Source: Mesosutterella porci
GTDB taxonomy: Bacteria > Pseudomonadota > Gammaproteobacteria > Burkholderiales > Burkholderiaceae_F
NCBI RefSeq assembly: GCF_022134585.1
Contig: NZ_JAKNCT010000010.1
Coordinates: 1-64,000, forward strand
DNA length: 64,000 nt
Direction: 5' to 3'
The notes below the pieces were generated by a model that was given only the letters and a program-made list of their open reading frames with translations, did no database searches and was not told the DNA's origin. Below, piece by piece: positions 60,504 through 64,000 of the stretch; positions within the stretch are counted from its first letter, which is position 1, and each line of letters opens with the position of its first letter. A program made the translations under genes and the position numbers.

Positions 60504-60541
60504 ATCCCGCCGCCTCTGTCTGGGCTGAGCCGCGGCGGGAT
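60504..60541 (-). terminator. Terminator between dehydratase and activator genes
   Basis: ATCCCGCCGC and GCGGCGGGAT form a perfect 10-bp stem with an 18-base loop and a T-rich tail (TGTTTTG) on the minus strand. A second hairpin, CCCCTCAGGGC/GCCCTGAGGGG (60554-60581), lies closer to the stop. The dehydratase pair is therefore likely a separate transcript from the activator operon. Confidence 0.7.
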
Positions 60542-60591
60542 CCGAGCTTCCATCCCCTCAGGGCTCGCGGGCCCTGAGGGGAAGAGGCGCT

Positions 60592-61917
60592 TCAGTCCGG
60601 ATTGGGCTTGAAGCCGTTTACCGACAAGAAGTTGCTGATGTCATTTTCCACCTTCTCGAGTGGCGTGTAGCGTTCGTCAAAGAGGCTGGTCGTGAGGTTC
60701 AGAAGCGGCACGCCCATATCGCGGCAGACCTTTTTCAGGAACTGAGTGTTGCCGGCCTTGTCCTTGTGGCCCATGTGGCCCGGGGCGATCACCACGTCGG
60801 GGTGGTACTCGTTGATCATGTCGGTGAGGTCATCGATCAGCACGTCGACGAAGCCGCGGCCCTGGCGGATCATCGGCACCTCGAAGACCGCGCGGCGGGC
60901 GAGCCCGTAGAACATCGCGTCCTCGTTGCTCGTGTCGATCACCTCGTAGGGCTTGGAGTACTGCTGGTCGGTCATCACAACGGTTGCGTTCCACTTCTTC
61001 GCGAGCCACTCGGTGAGCGCTCCGTTCCAGAGCGGATCGAGGTCGGGCCAGACGATGCGGATCTCGTTCTTCATAATCGGACCCACGTGCTTTTTCACGT
61101 TTTCCTGCGCGGCCCCGAGCAGCATCCGAGCCACCGCCGTGCAGCGCGGGTTGCCCGCGGGCAGATGCTGGGTGAGCGGCCACATCACCTCCGGCACCGT
61201 AAAGCCTGGCAGCGGTGCGGGCGAGGCCTTCATGCACTCGTTGATCTCCTTCCAGATCCGGTACTGCTCGTTGGTCTCGTCCACCACAGCGGCCACGCGC
61301 TTGAAGTCGTATTTCGCGCCGGTCACCTTCTCGAGCCAGTGGGCCATCTCTTTGAGTTGCCGGCCGACGTACTCGAAGTCCTTTTTGTCGTGGCCGTAGG
61401 AGGGGTCGATCTGGTAAATCGGCACATCGCCGAAGAAGTCGCTCTCCTTCATCGCCTGGTGCACCATGAGTTCGCCGTCGCAGGGCTCACCCATTGCGAT
61501 GATCACGTTCGGTTTGACGAGAAGCCGGTTCTGGACCGCGTAAATCGCATAGCGGATGAGCGAGCAGACGTTGCCGTCGAGCGGGAAGGAGTCACATTTG
61601 TAGGCATCGGCGTAGTTGGTGAACCCGAGGTGCATCATCAGATCGACCACCGGGTTGTAGTTGAGGATGCCCATGCCGTTGAGGATCTCGGGGGCGTTGC
61701 CGTACCAGGTGACGGCAATCGGCCGGCCCTCGCGCCGGGTTTTGATTTTGTCCATGTTCCAGTCGCGAAAGAGCCCGATCAGAGCCTCCAGGATCGGGTT
61801 TCTCTGTTCGGCCGGAGCCTGGGCCATCTGCGCGAGGATGCCGTTCAGGCGGTCGACGTACTCCTGGGTGCGCTCGGTGCCGTCCAGTTTGGAAAGATCA
61901 GTCTTAGCTTCAGTCAT
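60592..61917 (-). CDS. 2-hydroxyacyl-CoA dehydratase-type subunit (alpha-like), second copy
   Basis: This 441-residue homologue of the protein at 43815 carries cluster cysteines Cys118 (NVCSLIRYA) and Cys146 (GEPCDGELM). The third region is VVIAPGHMGHKD, without a cysteine nearby. Substrate-binding parts are similar but not identical, so the two enzymes may act on different 2-hydroxyacyl-CoA esters. AGAGGATAAAGAAA precedes the ATG at 61917, 20 bases after the beta subunit. Confidence 0.85.
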   Translation of the reverse strand: MTEAKTDLSKLDGTERTQEYVDRLNGILAQMAQAPAEQRNPILEALIGLFRDWNMDKIKTRREGRPIAVTWYGNAPEILNGMGILNYNPVVDLMMHLGFTNYADAYKCDSFPLDGNVCSLIRYAIYAVQNRLLVKPNVIIAMGEPCDGELMVHQAMKESDFFGDVPIYQIDPSYGHDKKDFEYVGRQLKEMAHWLEKVTGAKYDFKRVAAVVDETNEQYRIWKEINECMKASPAPLPGFTVPEVMWPLTQHLPAGNPRCTAVARMLLGAAQENVKKHVGPIMKNEIRIVWPDLDPLWNGALTEWLAKKWNATVVMTDQQYSKPYEVIDTSNEDAMFYGLARRAVFEVPMIRQGRGFVDVLIDDLTDMINEYHPDVVIAPGHMGHKDKAGNTQFLKKVCRDMGVPLLNLTTSLFDERYTPLEKVENDISNFLSVNGFKPNPD

Positions 61918-61937
61918 TTTCTTTATCCTCTGTTGGA

Positions 61938-63098
61938 TCAGGCCGCTGCGGTGCGGGAAGCGATGCTTTCCTGGAAAGCCTGGATGCGGGTGCGGATCTG
62001 TCCGATCCCCTCGGGCCTGTAGGTGGTCTCCAGCTGTATGAAGGGGATCTGGTTCTTCTTCGCGCGCCACAGCAGCATGAGCTGCTCGAAGGCCTCCTGG
62101 TCGCAGAAGGCGATGCGCATAGCGATTACGCCTTGGCAGCCGAACTCGCGGCAGAGCGCTTCGACGCGGTCGAGCCTCTGGCCCTGGGTCCCGAAGACGC
62201 GGGGCTGCGGCACCTTGTCCCAGTAGTAGTAATGCAGGACGTTTTCGACCGGGTCGCCCTCCTCGGGGATGTCGCGGGCCGCGCTGGCCAGCCCGTTGCC
62301 CAACGAGTCGCAGACCACGACACCGCCGTCCTGCTCGAGTGTTGCGATGATCTCGGGGCGGTCTGCGTGGAAGCCGTCATAGAAAAAGCGGCAGGCTGGG
62401 CGCACAGTTTCGCCCCCGGACTTGAGCTCTTTAATGAGCGCGGCGAGCTTTTCGTTTGCTACGGCGCGCGGCACGGAGGAAAGCGTCATGAGCACCGAGG
62501 CGGTCTCGGTGCCATCCAGGTACACCTCATCGCCCTTCTTCAGCTCGTAGAGTTCCCGGATGAGACGCCGGGTCTCGTTGGCCGCGCGGATCGCCTCGCG
62601 GACCTTCTCCGGGGTGATTTTGACGCCGAAGCGCTCTTCGGTCGCAGCGATCATCGTGCGGACCTGGTCCTTGAAGAAGGCGTAGCCGTTGTCGTCTCTC
62701 TTTTTTGGGAAATAGATGAAAGCGTAGGCCGGGCAGTCTTTCCGGCAGGCCTTCCAGTTGTCCCAGATGCGGCGCATGTGGTCGCAGTTGTTGAACCAGA
62801 CCGCGCCGTCGAGGAAGCTGTACTTGCCGTCGAGGATCTCGTTGAAGGTCGCGCGCGTGAACTCGCAGGCGATCGGTTTGTAGTAGGCGTCGGCGAGCTC
62901 CGTGCCGTCGGCGGTGTTGCCGCGCAGGGAAAAGGTCATCGCGCCGGCTGCCTCGAGCAGCTCCGCGGGCGTGTCGGGATAGAACATGCCGATCACTTTT
63001 CCGCCCGCAGCTTTCCAGGCTTTGGTTTCGGGATTCTCAAGCATTTGGGCCGTACGCTTGAACCAGTCAAGCACCGGAGTCGGTTTTGTCCGTTTCAT
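61938..63098 (-). CDS. 2-hydroxyacyl-CoA dehydratase-type subunit (beta-like), second copy
   Basis: This 386-residue homologue of the protein at 42643 has Cys78 (IACEFTRATFNEIL), Cys105 (FNNCDHMRRI) and Cys332 (RIAFCDQEAFEQLML) as expected [4Fe-4S] ligands. A KAWKAAGGKVIGMFYPDTP N-terminus is shared with the first copy. It is the first gene of the transcript, with AAGGAGGCATCTC before the ATG. The likely regulatory motif is at 63291. A fatty or aryl 2-hydroxyacyl-CoA substrate is possible; no CoA transferase is present to indicate which. Confidence 0.85.
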   Translation of the reverse strand: MKRTKPTPVLDWFKRTAQMLENPETKAWKAAGGKVIGMFYPDTPAELLEAAGAMTFSLRGNTADGTELADAYYKPIACEFTRATFNEILDGKYSFLDGAVWFNNCDHMRRIWDNWKACRKDCPAYAFIYFPKKRDDNGYAFFKDQVRTMIAATEERFGVKITPEKVREAIRAANETRRLIRELYELKKGDEVYLDGTETASVLMTLSSVPRAVANEKLAALIKELKSGGETVRPACRFFYDGFHADRPEIIATLEQDGGVVVCDSLGNGLASAARDIPEEGDPVENVLHYYYWDKVPQPRVFGTQGQRLDRVEALCREFGCQGVIAMRIAFCDQEAFEQLMLLWRAKKNQIPFIQLETTYRPEGIGQIRTRIQAFQESIASRTAAA

Positions 63099-63437
63099 GA
63101 GATGCCTCCTTAAATGGCGAATCCGCGGCTGCCCGGCAGCTGGGATCCTTGATCTGCTGAACCGCGGGGTTCCGGCGGGGCCGGGCGCGGCGATCGTTTT
63201 CCGGGCGAAGGGCTCCTCCGGCCGAAGGCCGCGGCGGGCTCTGCCTCTAGTTATTAGGGACTACTAGCAGAATAGCCAAAGGAGGTGTCTGAAACCGTTG
63301 TCCAATCGACAGTTTATTCCGGCGGGGAAAGAGGACGGACAGCGGCGGAGGAACCCGCCGATTCCGCCGGGGTGTGACAGCGGGAGCGAAACTAATCTTT
63401 CGGGCCCGCAGGAGACGGGGAGAGGGGGGGAGCGGTG
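63099..63437. promoter_or_regulatory. Promoter region of the second dehydratase pair
   Basis: No gene was found. It contains the candidate motif at 63291. The region between 63250 and 63320 is the most AT-rich and probably contains the minus-strand promoter. The plus-strand gene at 63438 has its own GAGAGGGGGGGAG ribosome site. Confidence 0.5.
63291..63311. promoter_or_regulatory. Candidate shared motif upstream of the second dehydratase pair
   Basis: GAAACCGTTGTCCAATCGAC plus A includes the inverted repeat TGTC-CAATC-GACA. Closely matching sequences occur before the activator operon (60419) and in the Crp/flavoprotein divergent region (40901). It lies 193 bases upstream of the beta-subunit start. 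Confidence 0.45.
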
Positions 63438-63986
63438 ATGGAACGAACATTCAATACGCTCGATTTCGAGCACTTTGACGCCGTCGCGGCGGACGAAAAG
63501 TGGGCGGTCGAATACAGGCAGCCGCGATGCCCCGCCGTGAGGATCCTTATCGACGGACGGGATCTCAACGAGATGATCGTCGAGGCCGAGGCGCGGTTCA
63601 AGGGTGAGCCTCCACGGAACCCGGACGATGAATACGGGCATGAGTCTGCCCGAAGTCTCCTGAAAGAATTAAAGCCTTCCGAAGGCTGGGAGGATGAGAA
63701 GGACTACTGGCTGGAGCTCAACTGCTGCTCAGAGTGCGGTTCCACCGGCTGCTGGGGGGTAACGGCGTACTGGGTGGAAAGACCCGGTGAGGTCGTCTGG
63801 CACCATTTCGAGCACGCTCACAGGGACTATCCCTACGATTTCGCATTCCATTTTGAGAAGACGGCTTACGAAGCCGCGATCGGCAAACTGGAGGCGTTTG
63901 CGCATGAAGAGGAGCTTTTCTATGCCGCACTTGAAAAAGAGCGGAATCAAGGAGGCGCGAAAGAAGGGACAGAGCCGCGGGATTAA
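63438..63986 (+). CDS. Conserved-looking hypothetical protein with a cysteine cluster
   Basis: This 182-residue acidic cytoplasmic protein of no recognised family has four cysteines at 96, 97, 100 and 105 (LNCCSECGSTGCWG), which look like a metal-binding knuckle. It also has several HHFEHAH-type histidines downstream (WHHFEHAHRDYPYDF) that could add metal ligands. A good GAGAGGGGGGGAG ribosome site precedes the ATG; a GTG three bases earlier is equally possible. It runs close to the window end. Function unknown. Confidence 0.65.
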   Translation: MERTFNTLDFEHFDAVAADEKWAVEYRQPRCPAVRILIDGRDLNEMIVEAEARFKGEPPRNPDDEYGHESARSLLKELKPSEGWEDEKDYWLELNCCSECGSTGCWGVTAYWVERPGEVVWHHFEHAHRDYPYDFAFHFEKTAYEAAIGKLEAFAHEEELFYAALEKERNQGGAKEGTEPRD

Positions 63987-64000
63987 CCGTCGCCCTTGAG

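Overview
The window looks like a chromosomal segment of a GC-rich, Gram-negative, anaerobic betaproteobacterium, most likely a Sutterellaceae-type gut organism (Burkholderiales). The reasons are the betaproteobacterial porins, a YadA-type trimeric autotransporter, several exported flavoprotein reductases of the fumarate/urocanate reductase type, oxygen-sensitive Fe-S dehydratases and a nitrogenase-like enzyme. The genus is inference. No rRNA, tRNA or CRISPR array was seen.

Layout. 1-7.0 kb: an AT-rich leader followed by a tight operon encoding a NifH-like iron protein, NifD-like and NifK-like subunits and a complete BtuFCD/FecBCDE-type importer (periplasmic binding protein, permease, ATPase). 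7.0-24 kb: a mixed chromosomal block with a DksA-like zinc-finger protein, a SotB exporter, an Nramp-like transporter with unusual metal-site motifs, an esterase, a cyclase-family hydrolase, a UvrA-like ATPase, a dCMP deaminase, a ferric-reductase-like protein, an OLD-family ATPase/nuclease, a MarR/cupin/NAD(P)-binding regulon with two matching operators, MmuM, a polyferredoxin, a LysR regulator and a ZIP transporter. 24-31.5 kb: a broken cupin gene, a DUF362 protein, rhodanese, cardiolipin synthase, an alpha/beta hydrolase and an ISAs1-type transposase.

31.6-33.6 kb holds a split flavocytochrome c (exported flavoprotein plus tetraheme cytochrome). 34-37.5 kb is a 1182-residue trimeric autotransporter with five 120-bp tandem repeats, preceded by a perfect FNR-type box and a decayed but fully bounded ISL3 element. 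40-53 kb contains two units that each pair a Crp-like regulator with an exported flavoprotein. The first also carries a two-subunit 2-hydroxyacyl-CoA dehydratase-type enzyme. The second has a frameshifted third flavoprotein and an intact porin; a broken porin lies between the two units.

53.4-54.7 kb is the 5' and 3' end of a group II intron whose reverse transcriptase region has been replaced by a decayed IS110-type element. It sits directly behind the porin terminator. 54.8-57.7 kb: MdaB, a broken alanyl-tRNA editing gene, an MFS transporter and a TorD-like fragment. 57.8-63.1 kb: a second dehydratase pair, its ASKHA-type activator, an unrecognised cysteine-tailed protein and a CooC-like ATPase, all on the minus strand.

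Inferred logic. The 40-63 kb region looks like an anaerobic module in which 2-hydroxyacyl-CoA thioesters are dehydrated to enoyl-CoA and, separately, alpha,beta-unsaturated acids are reduced outside the cytoplasmic membrane as electron acceptors. One activator operon probably serves both dehydratases. The nitrogenase-like operon is the most unusual system. It lacks the cofactor-assembly genes needed for N2 fixation and is coupled to a metal-chelate importer, which suggests reduction of an imported tetrapyrrole or metal-chelate substrate. At least six genes are broken, so accessory functions are decaying here.
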